Notes: generated by a model not told the origin, from the letters alone. 15,754 nucleotides of DNA from Natrinema soli (GCF_028618695.1 NZ_JAQIVI010000455.1:1-15754), one strand, 5' to 3'. Positions 1 to 7,828 are shown, counted from the first letter of the stretch. Numbers and translations are program-made.

Positions 1-1068
1 TCCGACACGCTGTTCCGCCGCGTCTTCGGTGACGACGACCGCATTCCGGCCGTCAGGGGCGTCTCCCTCGAGCTCCGGTCCGGCGAGACCGTCGGGCTGG
101 TCGGCGAGAGCGGCTGCGGAAAGTCGACGCTCGCGAAACTGCTCGCCGGCCTCGAGACGCCCGACAAAGGCACTATTCGCCTCCGCGGTCGGTCGGTCGA
201 CGGTGTCGGCGATCGGACGAACGACCAGCTGTCCGAGATCGGCGTCGTGTTCCAGCATCCGGGCGCGAGTCTCAACCCCAAGCGGACGGTCGGGGAGGCG
301 ATCGACGAACCGCTGGTCGAAGCCGGTTGGTCGCGCTCGCGCCGAGAAAAACGGATCACGACGCTGTGCTCGCTGGTCGGCCTCCCTCCCGAAATCACCG
401 ACCGCTACCCCGGCCAGCTTTCCGGCGGCCAGTGTCAGCGGATCGCCATCGCCCGCGCGCTCGCGCTCGAGCCGTCCGTGCTCGTGCTGGACGAACCGAC
501 GTCCGCGCTCGACGCGTCCACCCAAGCGACGGTTCTGAACCTGCTGGCCGACCTGCAGGCCGACCTCGGTCTGACGTACCTGTTCGTCTCGCACGACCTC
601 GAGGTCGTGCGCCACGTCGCTGACCGTGTCGCGGTGATGTACTGCGGGCGACTCGTCGAAGTGGGGCCGGCCCGCGCGACGCTCTCGCGGCCGACGCATC
701 CGTACACGCAGACGTTGTTGGATGCGATTCCGGGGGTCGAGCGGAGCGAGGGATTCGCGGACCGAACGGACGCGCTCGCGGGCGATCCGCCGAGTCCCGC
801 ATCCCCACCCTCGGGCTGTTCGTTCCATCCTCGCTGTCAGGTCGCCGAGGACGACTGCTCGCAGGTCGAGCCGACCCTCGAGGCCGTTGACGGCGGTGGC
901 GATGTCCGGTCGCGCTGTCCGTACGCGGGCGAGTGGCGTGACGACCGAAACCCGACCCCGAACGGATCGTGCGACGCGCGCCTCGAGGCCGACTCGAGAG
1001 TGTCCGATGCCGTTTCCGACACCAGTGAATCAGCGACTGACTCGAACGAAACACTCGAAACCGAATAA
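1..1068 (+). CDS. Peptide/nickel-type ABC transporter ATP-binding protein (5' end outside window)
   Basis: ATPase subunit of a DppF/OppF/NikE-type importer; it powers uptake of a solute delivered by the lipoprotein encoded next. The frame is open from base 1, so the true start lies upstream and 355 residues are visible. Visible motifs: Walker A GESGCGKS at residues 35-42, Q-loop Gln85, signature LSGGQ at 140-144, Walker B VLVLDEP at 160-166 and the H-loop His near 198. After residue ~215 comes the oligopeptide-transporter C-terminal extension (the VEVGPA and HPYTQ region), with cysteines in GCSFHPRC and downstream that match the conserved Cys set of this subfamily. The last ~45 residues are an acidic Ser/Thr-rich tail that I do not recognise. 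The stop overlaps the next start by one base (TAATG), so the two genes are coupled. Permease genes are expected upstream. Nickel versus peptide cannot be decided from this subunit. Confidence 0.93.
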   Translation, partial: SDTLFRRVFGDDDRIPAVRGVSLELRSGETVGLVGESGCGKSTLAKLLAGLETPDKGTIRLRGRSVDGVGDRTNDQLSEIGVVFQHPGASLNPKRTVGEAIDEPLVEAGWSRSRREKRITTLCSLVGLPPEITDRYPGQLSGGQCQRIAIARALALEPSVLVLDEPTSALDASTQATVLNLLADLQADLGLTYLFVSHDLEVVRHVADRVAVMYCGRLVEVGPARATLSRPTHPYTQTLLDAIPGVERSEGFADRTDALAGDPPSPASPPSGCSFHPRCQVAEDDCSQVEPTLEAVDGGGDVRSRCPYAGEWRDDRNPTPNGSCDARLEADSRVSDAVSDTSESATDSNETLETE

Positions 1069-2615
1069 TGAAGGAGACGAAACTCACGATGGACCGACGT
1101 ACCGCACTGCAAACGACGATCGGCGCCGCGACGCTCGCCGTCGCGGGCTGTCTCTCGAACGATCCCGACGACGCCGACTTTCGCATCGGGGGCCCGTGGA
1201 AACCGAGCCGCGATCCGCTCGACGGCGGGAGTCAGATTCGCCGTCTCGGCATCACCGAGGCGCTGTTCGGCGTCGACTACGACGCGAACCCGACGCCGGA
1301 GCTCGCGACCGAGTGGGAGCGTCTCGACGAGCACCACTGGGAGTTCGAGCTTCGAGAGGACGTAACGTTCCACGACGGCGAGCCCCTGAACGCGGCGGCC
1401 GCCGTCGAATCGCTCCAACGGACCGCAGATGCCACCGCGTTCGCGGACGTCCCGATCGACACGATCGAGGCCGTCAACGAGGCGACCGTCGCCGTCGAGA
1501 CCGAGACACCGTTCACACCGTTGCCGGCTCACCTCTCGCGGAACGAGGCAGTGCTGCTCAGCCTTGAGGCGATCGATGAGGACGGCTCGAGCATCGAACC
1601 GGTGAGTACCGGTCCGTTCGTCTTCGATAGGTTCCAGCCCGGCTCCGAACTGCGAGCCGTCCGCAACGACGACTACTACGGGGAGCGACCCGAGATGGAA
1701 ACTGTCCGCTACGAGGTCGTCGACGACGACCAGACGCGGCGGATGAAACTCGAGAACGGCGAACTCGAGATGGCCCGCATCCTGCCCCACGAGATGGTCA
1801 GCGCGCTCGAGGTGACCGACGGGATCGACGTCTACACGCCCGAGATTCCGCGGATTAGATTCCTCACGTTCGACACCCAGTCGAAGCCGTTCGACGACGA
1901 CCCCATTCGGCGGGCAGTCGATCACGCGGTCGACCGAGCGGCAATCACCGAGGGGATTCTCAACGGCATCAACGATCCCGCCGTGGGGCCGTTCTCGCCG
2001 GAACTGACAGAGTGGGCGAACCCGGACCTCGAGACGGACCTGTACGATCCGGATCGCGCTCGGTCGCTGCTCTCCGAGGCCGGCTGGACGACCGACGGGG
2101 ACGGCGACGACATCCGAACCCGCGACGGCGAGGTCCTCTCCGTCGAGGTACTCACTTTCGACGGCCGGAGTCTACCGTTGATCGCCGAGGTGCTACAGGA
2201 CCAACTCGAAGCGGTCGGGATTGACCTCGAGGTGACGGTCGTGGAGTACTCCGCGATGGTCGATCGGGTCAGTCAAGACTCCTTCGACGTCTACCTCACG
2301 TCGTGGGGGACGCTGTGGTATCCCGATCCCGACCGGCTAACGGAGATGTTTCACTCGGAGGCCGCGTCGCTCCACCACGGCTACGAGAACGACCGTGTCG
2401 ATACCTTGCTCGAGGAGGCGCGCGAACTCAGTGACCGCGAAGCGCGACAGGAACGCTACCACGAAGTCCAGTCGATCGTTCTCGAGGACGCGCCGATCAC
2501 GGTTTTGACGAACGGCTCGAGCGTCATCGCGACCGCGAGCGAGGTCAACGGTTACGAACCCCACCCAACGGAATCGCGGTACGGACTCGAGTCGATTACG
2601 CTCGAGGAATCATGA
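1068..2615 (+). CDS. ABC transporter substrate-binding lipoprotein, SBP_bac_5 (peptide/nickel) family
   Basis: Extracellular solute receptor of the importer whose ATPase precedes it; 515 residues, usual size for the family. The N-terminus carries a twin-arginine signal (DRRTALQ at residues 9-15) and a lipobox AVAGC ending at Cys28, so the protein is probably exported folded by Tat and lipid-anchored, as usual in haloarchaea. The body shows family-5 hallmarks: LATEWERLDEHHWEFELRED followed by VTFHDGEPLNA, and the later STGPFVF segment. The start at 1068 overlaps the upstream stop; Met8 at 1089, just before the twin arginine, is an equally plausible start. The gene overlaps the methyltransferase gene by four bases (ATGA). 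The ligand is unknown: dipeptides, nickel or a metal-chelate are all handled by this family, and the metal-related genes nearby make nickel or a metallophore attractive, which is inference only. Confidence 0.93.
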   Translation: MKETKLTMDRRTALQTTIGAATLAVAGCLSNDPDDADFRIGGPWKPSRDPLDGGSQIRRLGITEALFGVDYDANPTPELATEWERLDEHHWEFELREDVTFHDGEPLNAAAAVESLQRTADATAFADVPIDTIEAVNEATVAVETETPFTPLPAHLSRNEAVLLSLEAIDEDGSSIEPVSTGPFVFDRFQPGSELRAVRNDDYYGERPEMETVRYEVVDDDQTRRMKLENGELEMARILPHEMVSALEVTDGIDVYTPEIPRIRFLTFDTQSKPFDDDPIRRAVDHAVDRAAITEGILNGINDPAVGPFSPELTEWANPDLETDLYDPDRARSLLSEAGWTTDGDGDDIRTRDGEVLSVEVLTFDGRSLPLIAEVLQDQLEAVGIDLEVTVVEYSAMVDRVSQDSFDVYLTSWGTLWYPDPDRLTEMFHSEAASLHHGYENDRVDTLLEEARELSDREARQERYHEVQSIVLEDAPITVLTNGSSVIATASEVNGYEPHPTESRYGLESITLEES

Positions 2616-3292
2616 CGCGATCCGAGCAAACGGAGGACACCGTCAAAGCGGCCGTCCGAGAATACTGGAGCGACCGTGCCAACTCGTTCGACGACGACAG
2701 TCAGCACGGCATTCACAGCGACGCACAACGCAAAGCGTGGCTGTCGGTGCTGCGTCCGTGGACGGGTGAACCGACGAAGCGGGTCCTCGATGTTGGCTGT
2801 GGCACCGGCGTCATCTCGCTGCTGTTAGCGGAGCTCGGCCACGACGTCACAGGCGTCGATTTTGCGCCGGAGATGCTCGAACAGGCGCGAACAAAGGCCG
2901 AACAGCCGGCACTATCCGCCACGTTCCAACACGGAGACGCGGAGAATCTAGCCCAGCCCGATGACGCGTACGACCTGGTGACGGCACGTCACCTCATCTG
3001 GACGCTCCCCGCACCAGAGCGCGCGATCGATGAGTGGCGACGCGTCGTCCGCCCCGGCGGGCGGATCGTCTTGATCGAAGGGCATTGGGATTTCGACGAG
3101 ACATTCGAAGGCTACGAGGAGATCCACGACGACCTGCCGCTGTACGACGGTCGGCCGCCCGCGGAGCTGGCGGCGTTCCTCGGAAAGCAGGGCCTCGAGA
3201 ACGTCGAGTACGAACACCTAGTGGACTCTGAGCTCTGGGGACAGGAGCCGAATTACGAGAAGTATATTATGGTCGGCGACGCGCCCGAGTGA
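2612..3292 (+). CDS. Class I SAM-dependent methyltransferase
   Basis: Small cytoplasmic methyltransferase of the UbiE/Methyltransf_11 type, 226 residues. Motif I VLDVGCGTG is at residues 58-66, the acidic ribose-binding residue is Asp83 in GVDF, a motif II-like HGDAENL is at 107-113, and the post-motif strand VVRPGGRIVLIEG is at 145-157. The N-terminus has the segment HGIHSDAQRKAW (32-43), reminiscent of methyltransferases that I recall lying beside nickel/peptide importers, but that is from memory. It overlaps the substrate-binding protein gene by four bases, so it belongs to the importer operon and is the last gene in it. Its substrate is unknown; processing of the imported compound or a metallophore is a reasonable guess. 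It converges on the creatininase-family gene with only 64 bases between them. Confidence 0.92.
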   Translation: MTRSEQTEDTVKAAVREYWSDRANSFDDDSQHGIHSDAQRKAWLSVLRPWTGEPTKRVLDVGCGTGVISLLLAELGHDVTGVDFAPEMLEQARTKAEQPALSATFQHGDAENLAQPDDAYDLVTARHLIWTLPAPERAIDEWRRVVRPGGRIVLIEGHWDFDETFEGYEEIHDDLPLYDGRPPAELAAFLGKQGLENVEYEHLVDSELWGQEPNYEKYIMVGDAPE

Positions 3293-3356
3293 CAGTCCTT
3301 TCATCAGGACGCGACGGCCGGCATCACGGACGAATACTCCCCGCCTCTGCGTTCCA

Positions 3357-4052
3357 TTAGGCGCTCTCGACCCGCTTGAGGAACGAGACGAGCGCATCGA
3401 CGGCCGTTTCGAACATTGCTCTCCCCTGCTCGGCCGAGGCCTCGGTCGCGCCACCGACCGCGCCGTTCTCGCTAAACTCGTCGGTGAACTGGTGGATGAC
3501 GCCGCCGTCGACCGTGTCGCTCCATGCGGAGGCGTCACCGGCAACTGGCTCACCGACGTCATCTGGACAGAGGTGAAGTAGCACGGATGTCTCGAGTCCG
3601 CCCGCGTGACCCACGTGTTCGTCGACGGCGCGCATCCACTCCCAGAGGTACGCCTCGAGCTCGATAGCCCTTGTTTCGGTCACCTCGCGAGCGAGGTGCG
3701 AGAGGGTCTCGCCGTTGCCGCCGTGGCCGTTGACGAAGACGACCGTCTCGACGCTCGAGTCCGCAAGCGACGTCACGACATCGCGAGCGTAGCGACGGAG
3801 CGTCTCCGTCGACACCGACAGCGTCCCGGGGAAGCGACCATGATAGGGAGCAACTCCGACCGGCAGAGCCGGGAGTACAACTGACTCGCCGTCCCACTCC
3901 CGGTCGGCCTCGCCGGCCATCGCTCGCGCGATAATCGTGTCGGGCCCGACGGGCGCGTGCGGACCGTGCTGTTCTGTGCTCCCGACGGGAACGAGCGCCG
4001 TCGTCGGTGCCGCCGCCTCGATATCGGTCCAAGAACTCGTCTCGAGTTGCAT
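3357..4052 (-). CDS. Creatininase-family amidohydrolase
   Basis: Metal-dependent amidohydrolase of the creatininase/ArfB (FAPy deformylase) family, about 231 residues from the chosen start. Metal-site motifs visible: PVGSTEQHGPH at residues 22-32 (Glu27, His29), Asp38 in VGPDT, HGRFPGTLS at 71-79, NGHGGNG at 108-114 (His110) and HAGGLETS at 149-156 (Glu154). I start at ATG 4052 because family proteins begin with a short MxLxxxxW segment (here MQLETSSW); ATG 4064 is an alternative. The frame is open to 4244, but that extension is arginine-rich shadow sequence overlapping the ZnuC-like remnant and is not convincing protein. The gene lies directly after the broken zinc-transporter cluster, so its native upstream region was probably replaced. 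The exact substrate cannot be told from sequence; creatinine itself is unlikely in this setting. Confidence 0.88.
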   Translation of the reverse strand: MQLETSSWTDIEAAAPTTALVPVGSTEQHGPHAPVGPDTIIARAMAGEADREWDGESVVLPALPVGVAPYHGRFPGTLSVSTETLRRYARDVVTSLADSSVETVVFVNGHGGNGETLSHLAREVTETRAIELEAYLWEWMRAVDEHVGHAGGLETSVLLHLCPDDVGEPVAGDASAWSDTVDGGVIHQFTDEFSENGAVGGATEASAEQGRAMFETAVDALVSFLKRVESA

Positions 4053-4120
4053 GAACGACACCATCGACGGGACCGAGTAAGTGACTTCGATTTCATCCCG
4101 ATGAGAGCTGTTTCGACCTC

Positions 4121-4213
4121 GAGAACCGGGAGATCGCCGTAGCCGAACGTGACGTCGTCGACGCTGATGATGGGGCCTGCGGACCGGTCCGTCTCCGTAG
4201 TTGCTGTCGTCAT
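4121..4213 (-). pseudogene. N-terminal remnant of a ZnuC-like metal ABC transporter ATPase
   Basis: From ATG 4213 about 31 codons read as the start of a metal-type ABC ATPase: after a Thr/Ser-rich leader comes IISVDDVTFGYGDLPVLE, the first strands of the ATPase fold. Homology stops abruptly near 4121, before Walker A. The frame stays open to 3773 but downstream is arginine-rich shadow of the creatininase gene. The ATG overlaps the preceding stop (ATGA), the arrangement of an intact operon. I infer that a deletion removed the rest of the ATPase and probably the permease, and joined this stub to DNA in front of the creatininase gene. A chance resemblance is unlikely because a ZnuA-like fragment lies two ORFs upstream on the same strand. 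Confidence 0.65.
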
Positions 4214-4431
4214 CGGCAGTCGTCGAGGTCGACGAACGAGTCACCGTACGCCGTTATCCATGTCGTCGATCGATACGGAACAGCCACGTCCGGCGGATAG
4301 ATCGTACAGATAGGCCTATGACATGGACCGGCGACCAGTGCCATCAGTCCAGAGCGCGGACGATCGGACGGCCCGGGTTCGGTGTTCCCGTACCACTCCG
4401 GTTCGGGGTCGTCAGATGTGGAATCGGTCAT
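4210..4431 (-). CDS. Small haloarchaeal protein, DUF7511-like
   Basis: A 73-residue ORF whose second half (CTIYPPDVAV, then STTWITAYGDSFVDLDDCR) resembles a family of short haloarchaeal proteins that I recall as DUF7511, with a Tyr-Pro-Pro-Asp motif followed by TWITA and a DSFVDL segment near the C-terminus. Function is unknown. The first ~30 residues are acidic and Pro-rich. Its ATG overlaps the stop of the ZnuA-like fragment (ATGA) and its own stop overlaps the ATG of the ZnuC-like stub (ATGA), so it was translated as part of the zinc-transporter operon. It appears intact although both neighbours are broken. The family name is from memory. Confidence 0.6.
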   Translation of the reverse strand: MTDSTSDDPEPEWYGNTEPGPSDRPRSGLMALVAGPCHRPICTIYPPDVAVPYRSTTWITAYGDSFVDLDDCR

Positions 4432-4745
4432 TCTGCGTGGAGGGCCGTCGCGAGCGTTTCGAGGTTGATATTCTCCATTATATCGACGTAGACCCAGTCC
4501 TTATCGGCCCACTTCTGGGTCTGTTCGGGAATCGGCGTCAGCGGCAGGATTTCGGTGGCGTCGGTCTCCTCGACGAGCTGATTCGCCGCCGTTTGGGATT
4601 CAAGCGGGCCCGCACAGACGTACTGGAGATCGTACTCGGCGATGATCTCCTGAGCGCGCTCTCTGTCCTTCAGTGTTGGCTCGTCGTCGGGAGAGAGTCC
4701 CGTCAACGTTTCGACCTCGAAGCCGTAGCGCTGGCCAATGTTCAC
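4428..4745 (-). pseudogene. C-terminal fragment of a ZnuA-like metal-binding protein
   Basis: The 105 residues match the C-terminal lobe of zinc/manganese ABC transporter binding proteins (ZnuA/TroA, cluster 9): RYGFEVETLTGLSPDDEPT near the start, then the RAQEIIAEYDLQYV helix-strand, the LVEETDATEILPLTPIP segment and an IMENINLETLATAL terminal helix. The family is about 300 residues long. The N-terminal lobe, signal peptide and lipobox cysteine are absent, so this piece cannot be exported or bind metal as a normal receptor. Translation could begin at GTG 4745, whose last two bases form the TGA of the upstream CobW-type gene (GTGA). Either it is dead, or it is made as a cytoplasmic half-domain coupled to the GTPase. 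The first is more likely. Confidence 0.75.
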
Positions 4746-6082
4746 TGTTGCTCACCGACGACGAAGCGCTGTTCCATTGGAGGCTGGGACCACTCCATCG
4801 TCCCTGGGAACGGATTCTCGAACGCGTCCCAGTCGTCGTTCATCTCCGTCTCCGACAGGAGACAGTCGTCGAGCGTGTCGACGATGGCGGACTCGTCCAT
4901 CCCAGCGCCGATGAAGACGAGTTTCACTTCGCGATCACCCCACTGCTCGTCCCAGTGGAGGTCCGATCGAGAGTCACGGTAGGATTCCCGCTGGAAGTTG
5001 GGAAGCGTGACTACCCACCGGCCGTTGACCCCGACGTGGGTCTGTGTGCCTGCTTGGCTCAGGTTAAGGGCGTAGCGCTCACGTCCAGCGACCCATATAT
5101 GGCCCTTCGATCGGACGACAGATTCAGGGAACGAGCGAAGCCATTCGTGGAACCGCTCGGGATAGAACGGTCGGTGGCGCTCGTAGACGAACGAATCGAC
5201 ACCGAACTCCTCTGGTGGGTGGAGGTGATCGTGATCTTGGTCGTCGCTAGAGCCATGTTCGTTACCGTGGTCGTCGCCATGCTCGTGTTCGTGGCCGTTG
5301 TGATCTGTCTCTGCCTCGGTGTTGTCATACTCGTGCAGGTCAGCGTCTGTGCCGTTCTCGTGGTCAGAGGAGATAACCCGTTTCCATCGGGCGGCGTTAC
5401 TCGCCTCATCTTTGTCGAACTGCCCCGTGCCCAAAACCCGCTCTGGATCGACGACGCTCTCGGTCGTCCGGACGATATCTACTCCAGGGTGGAGTGTTTG
5501 AATGACGTGTTCTACCTCCTCACGCTCCTCGTCAGAGACGAGATCACACTTGTTGAGGATGAGGATGTCGCAGAACTCGACCTGCTCGGCGAGCAAATCC
5601 GAGAGCGGTCGAGCGTCGTCATCGGTCGATTTGAGTGGGTCCTTGAGAACGAACGCCTGATAGAACTGGTGTGCGTCAACCACGGTGACGGTCGTGTCGA
5701 GCTCGTACAGTGCGGAGGCACGTGCAGGCGAGACAAATCGCTGTGCGATCGGGACCGGATCGCTGATACCTGAGGCTTCGATGACCAAGTAATCAAACTC
5801 CTCATCGAAAGCGAGACGACGGAGCTCTTGGTCCAGTTCGTTCTGCAGCCCACAGCAGATACACCCGTTCGACAGTTCCGTGACACCGCCATCGTTCATC
5901 GAGATGTCGGAGCCGCTCTCGATGAGGTCGGCGTCGACGTTCACTTCACCGACGTCGTTGACGAGGACAGCGATATCGTGCTGCTCGCCGCCAACGGTGA
6001 GGAGGTGATTGAGCAGGGTCGTCTTTCCGGCCCCGAGCCCACCGCTTAGGATCGTGACTGGGGGTTGATCGTCGACGCCCAT
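4742..6082 (-). CDS. COG0523/CobW-type GTPase with His-rich segment (second copy)
   Basis: G3E-family P-loop GTPase of the CobW/ZNG1/ZigA group, cytoplasmic metal chaperones that move zinc or other divalent metals to client enzymes, often under metal limitation. 446 residues. Walker A GGLGAGKT at 14-21, the metal motif CICC at 74-77 (GCICCGL), IEASGISDP around 101-109 and the guanine motif NKCD at 177-180. Residues 241-288 are an Asp/His-rich linker with nine histidines between 261 and 288, a probable metal-holding stretch. The C-terminal CobW domain (SFVYERHRPFYPERFHEWL onward) follows. The start overlaps the stop of the first copy (TGATG), and the last bases overlap the GTG of the ZnuA-like fragment. 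Association with a zinc-transporter remnant favours zinc, but the bound metal is inferred. Confidence 0.93.
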   Translation of the reverse strand: MGVDDQPPVTILSGGLGAGKTTLLNHLLTVGGEQHDIAVLVNDVGEVNVDADLIESGSDISMNDGGVTELSNGCICCGLQNELDQELRRLAFDEEFDYLVIEASGISDPVPIAQRFVSPARASALYELDTTVTVVDAHQFYQAFVLKDPLKSTDDDARPLSDLLAEQVEFCDILILNKCDLVSDEEREEVEHVIQTLHPGVDIVRTTESVVDPERVLGTGQFDKDEASNAARWKRVISSDHENGTDADLHEYDNTEAETDHNGHEHEHGDDHGNEHGSSDDQDHDHLHPPEEFGVDSFVYERHRPFYPERFHEWLRSFPESVVRSKGHIWVAGRERYALNLSQAGTQTHVGVNGRWVVTLPNFQRESYRDSRSDLHWDEQWGDREVKLVFIGAGMDESAIVDTLDDCLLSETEMNDDWDAFENPFPGTMEWSQPPMEQRFVVGEQQ

Positions 6083-7299
6083 CAGTTATCGGCTAGCGCC
6101 AGTTCGCGCTGGTCGTCGGGACTGAACGGATCTGGGTACTCACTCCAGTCTTCGTCCATCTCCGCGTCCGAGAGGAGACAGTCGTTCAGCCGTTCGACAA
6201 GCGACTCCTGATCAAACTCGCGACCGATGAACACGAGTTGGACTCCGCGGTCACCCCACTGCTCGTCCCAGTCTTCCTTGATTCCGGGACGAATAGCGAA
6301 GTACTGCTCCTGTTCGGTCTTCGGGAGCGTGGCGATCCATGTCCCCTTCGGGCCAGCACGGACGGACTGGCCTGCTTTGTCGAGCCCCATCGCGATGTCT
6401 TCGCGACCCGCCGACCAAAAAAAGCCCTTCGCGCGGACGATCCCGTCCGGGAGGTCAGCAAAGAGACGAGCGATTCGCTCGGGATGGAACGGTCGGTCGG
6501 CGTCGAAGACAAAGGATGTGACACCATGCTCCTCGGCGGCAGCCTCGTGGTGATGTCCCTCCTGCAGTTCTCGCTTCCACCCGGCGGACTGACTAGCCCG
6601 TTCGAAGTCGAACCGTCCCGTATTCAGAATCACCTTGGGATCGACAGCACCGTGTTCTGTTCGGATGATCTCTGCCCGGGGCTGGAGGGCTTTCAGTACT
6701 GCCTCCATCTCCTCCAACTCTTCTTCGGGCACGAGGTCACACTTGTTCAACAGGAGGATGTCACAGAACTCGATCTGGTCCATGAGCGCCTCTTCCGGGA
6801 CGCGATTGTCCTGGGGGTTGATTGAGTCGTCGGTGAGTGCCTGACCAGAGTCGAACCCCTGCCAGAAGCTGTGTGCGTCGACAACGCTAACCATCGTGTC
6901 GAGTTCGTAGACTCCCGTCGGATCGAACTCCGCGTCCTCGAATCCGCGAGCGAACGTCTGGGCGACCGGGATCGGTTCACTGATTCCGGACGACTCGACG
7001 AGGAGGTATTCGAAATCTCGCTCTTCGGCTAATCGTCCTACCTCATCCAGCATGTCCCCACGGAGCCGACAGCAGATACAACCGTTCGACAGTTCGATTA
7101 TCTCCTCGTCGTTTTGTGTGAGTTCCGACTCGCGCTCGACGAAATCCGCGTCGACGTTCACCTCCCCCATGTCGTTGACGAGGACAGCAGCGTTCAGTTC
7201 TCGCTCGCTGTTGAGGACGTGGTTGAGGGTCGTCGTCTTTCCGGCACCGAGGCTTCCACTGAGGATTGTCACTGGAATCAGGTCGTTGTTGAACGGCAT
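6082..7299 (-). CDS. COG0523/CobW-type GTPase (first copy)
   Basis: Paralogue of the following gene and first in its operon; about 405 residues from the chosen start. From ATG 7299: Walker A GSLGAGKT at 15-22, NDMGEVNVDADF around 42-53, GCICCRL with CICC at 74-77, VESSGISEP after residue 100 and NKCD at 185-188. Only a short His cluster (EGHHHEAAAEEHG) stands where the second copy has its long His-rich linker. The CobW C-terminal domain ends with the EDWDEQWGDRGVQLVFIG segment shared with the second copy. I prefer ATG 7299 to ATG 7323 because a TATA-like TATTTTAAT spans 7323-7331, which would give an essentially leaderless message at 7299 and would overlap the earlier ATG. Transcribed divergently from a NikR-family gene, so the shared 98-base region may be metal-regulated. 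Confidence 0.93.
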   Translation of the reverse strand: MPFNNDLIPVTILSGSLGAGKTTTLNHVLNSERELNAAVLVNDMGEVNVDADFVERESELTQNDEEIIELSNGCICCRLRGDMLDEVGRLAEERDFEYLLVESSGISEPIPVAQTFARGFEDAEFDPTGVYELDTMVSVVDAHSFWQGFDSGQALTDDSINPQDNRVPEEALMDQIEFCDILLLNKCDLVPEEELEEMEAVLKALQPRAEIIRTEHGAVDPKVILNTGRFDFERASQSAGWKRELQEGHHHEAAAEEHGVTSFVFDADRPFHPERIARLFADLPDGIVRAKGFFWSAGREDIAMGLDKAGQSVRAGPKGTWIATLPKTEQEQYFAIRPGIKEDWDEQWGDRGVQLVFIGREFDQESLVERLNDCLLSDAEMDEDWSEYPDPFSPDDQRELALADN

Positions 7300-7396
7300 A
7301 CGCTGATTATGAATTTGCACCATTAAAATACTAATTATTGTGATCTGGTGAAGAGCTTATAGCAAAATATGATAACTTAGAAGATTGTGTTAGAAT
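7300..7396. promoter_or_regulatory. Divergent promoter region between CobW-type operon and NikR-like gene
   Basis: An AT-rich 97-base gap between two divergent starts. On the minus strand TATTTTAAT (about 7331-7323) sits ~26 bases before ATG 7299. On the plus strand AAAATATGATAA (7364-7375) sits ~26 bases before ATG 7397. Both spacings fit archaeal TATA boxes with leaderless transcripts. I see no convincing long palindrome here, so an operator for the NikR-like protein cannot be named. Confidence 0.55.
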
Positions 7397-7828
7397 ATGA
7401 GCGTCGGTAGCATCTCGATGCCCGAAGTGTTACTCGAACATATCGATGAGTTCGTAGACGAACACGGTTACAGCGGCTGGAGCGAGGTCATACGTGGAAG
7501 CACACGGACGCTGTTCGAAGAGTTTCAGGCGCGAAATGTCGACGGCCAGCAACACATATACACGGTAACTGTGGTCTTCGAATATTGCCAGCCTACAATT
7601 CAACGGCGTCTCACAGGAGTACAGCACGAATACGATGCCATCGTTTCCGCGGTCACCCATTCATACGTCGGAAACCAGTACTGTATGGAATTGTTCGTCT
7701 TAGAGGAAATTACGGAGGCAATATCTGGATTCGTCAACACCATTCGGGCAGTGCCAGATATTCTGGCGGTAGACTACCCAATCACGTCACTTAGCGAAGG
7801 GTTCCGTGACCACCCCATCCAGACGTGA
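7397..7828 (+). CDS. NikR-family ribbon-helix-helix regulator, ligand variant H/H/Y/C
   Basis: 143 residues, the full length of NikR. Residues 1-45 are a ribbon-helix-helix DNA-binding domain (strand SVGSISM, then helices around EHIDEFVDEHGYSGWSEVIR). Residues ~55-135 are the C-terminal ACT-like metal domain. Aligning on the conserved CMELFVL with E. coli NikR ligands His76, His87, His89 and Cys95 gives His77, His88, Tyr90 and Cys96 here: the third ligand position is tyrosine. It should therefore bind nickel poorly or use a different metal or geometry; this is inference from known NikR chemistry. It is divergent from the CobW-type operon, the usual position for a regulator of that operon and of itself. 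ATG 7397 is preferred over Met8 because the beta strand needed for DNA contact lies between them. Confidence 0.88.
   Translation: MSVGSISMPEVLLEHIDEFVDEHGYSGWSEVIRGSTRTLFEEFQARNVDGQQHIYTVTVVFEYCQPTIQRRLTGVQHEYDAIVSAVTHSYVGNQYCMELFVLEEITEAISGFVNTIRAVPDILAVDYPITSLSEGFRDHPIQT

Noticed and set aside
29..538. Long arginine/serine-rich frame on the plus strand
   Set aside because: Shadow of the ABC ATPase gene in another frame; composition is typical of out-of-frame GC-rich haloarchaeal DNA.
837..1925. 362-codon minus-strand frame
   Set aside because: Antisense shadow of the substrate-binding protein gene, which has clear family motifs; the shadow has none.
3295..3310. Small hairpin GTCCT-N6-AGGAC between convergent genes
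   Set aside because: Only a 5-base stem with no T-run after it; not enough to call a terminator.
4053..4244. N-terminal extension of the creatininase-family frame
   Set aside because: Arginine-rich, no family homology, and it overlaps the ZnuC-like stub and its neighbour in another frame; the gene is better started at 4052 or 4064.
4673..5773. 366-codon plus-strand frame with hydrophobic Val-rich stretch
   Set aside because: Antisense of the His-rich linker and flanks of the second CobW-type gene; His codons read as Val/Met in reverse, giving a false membrane segment.
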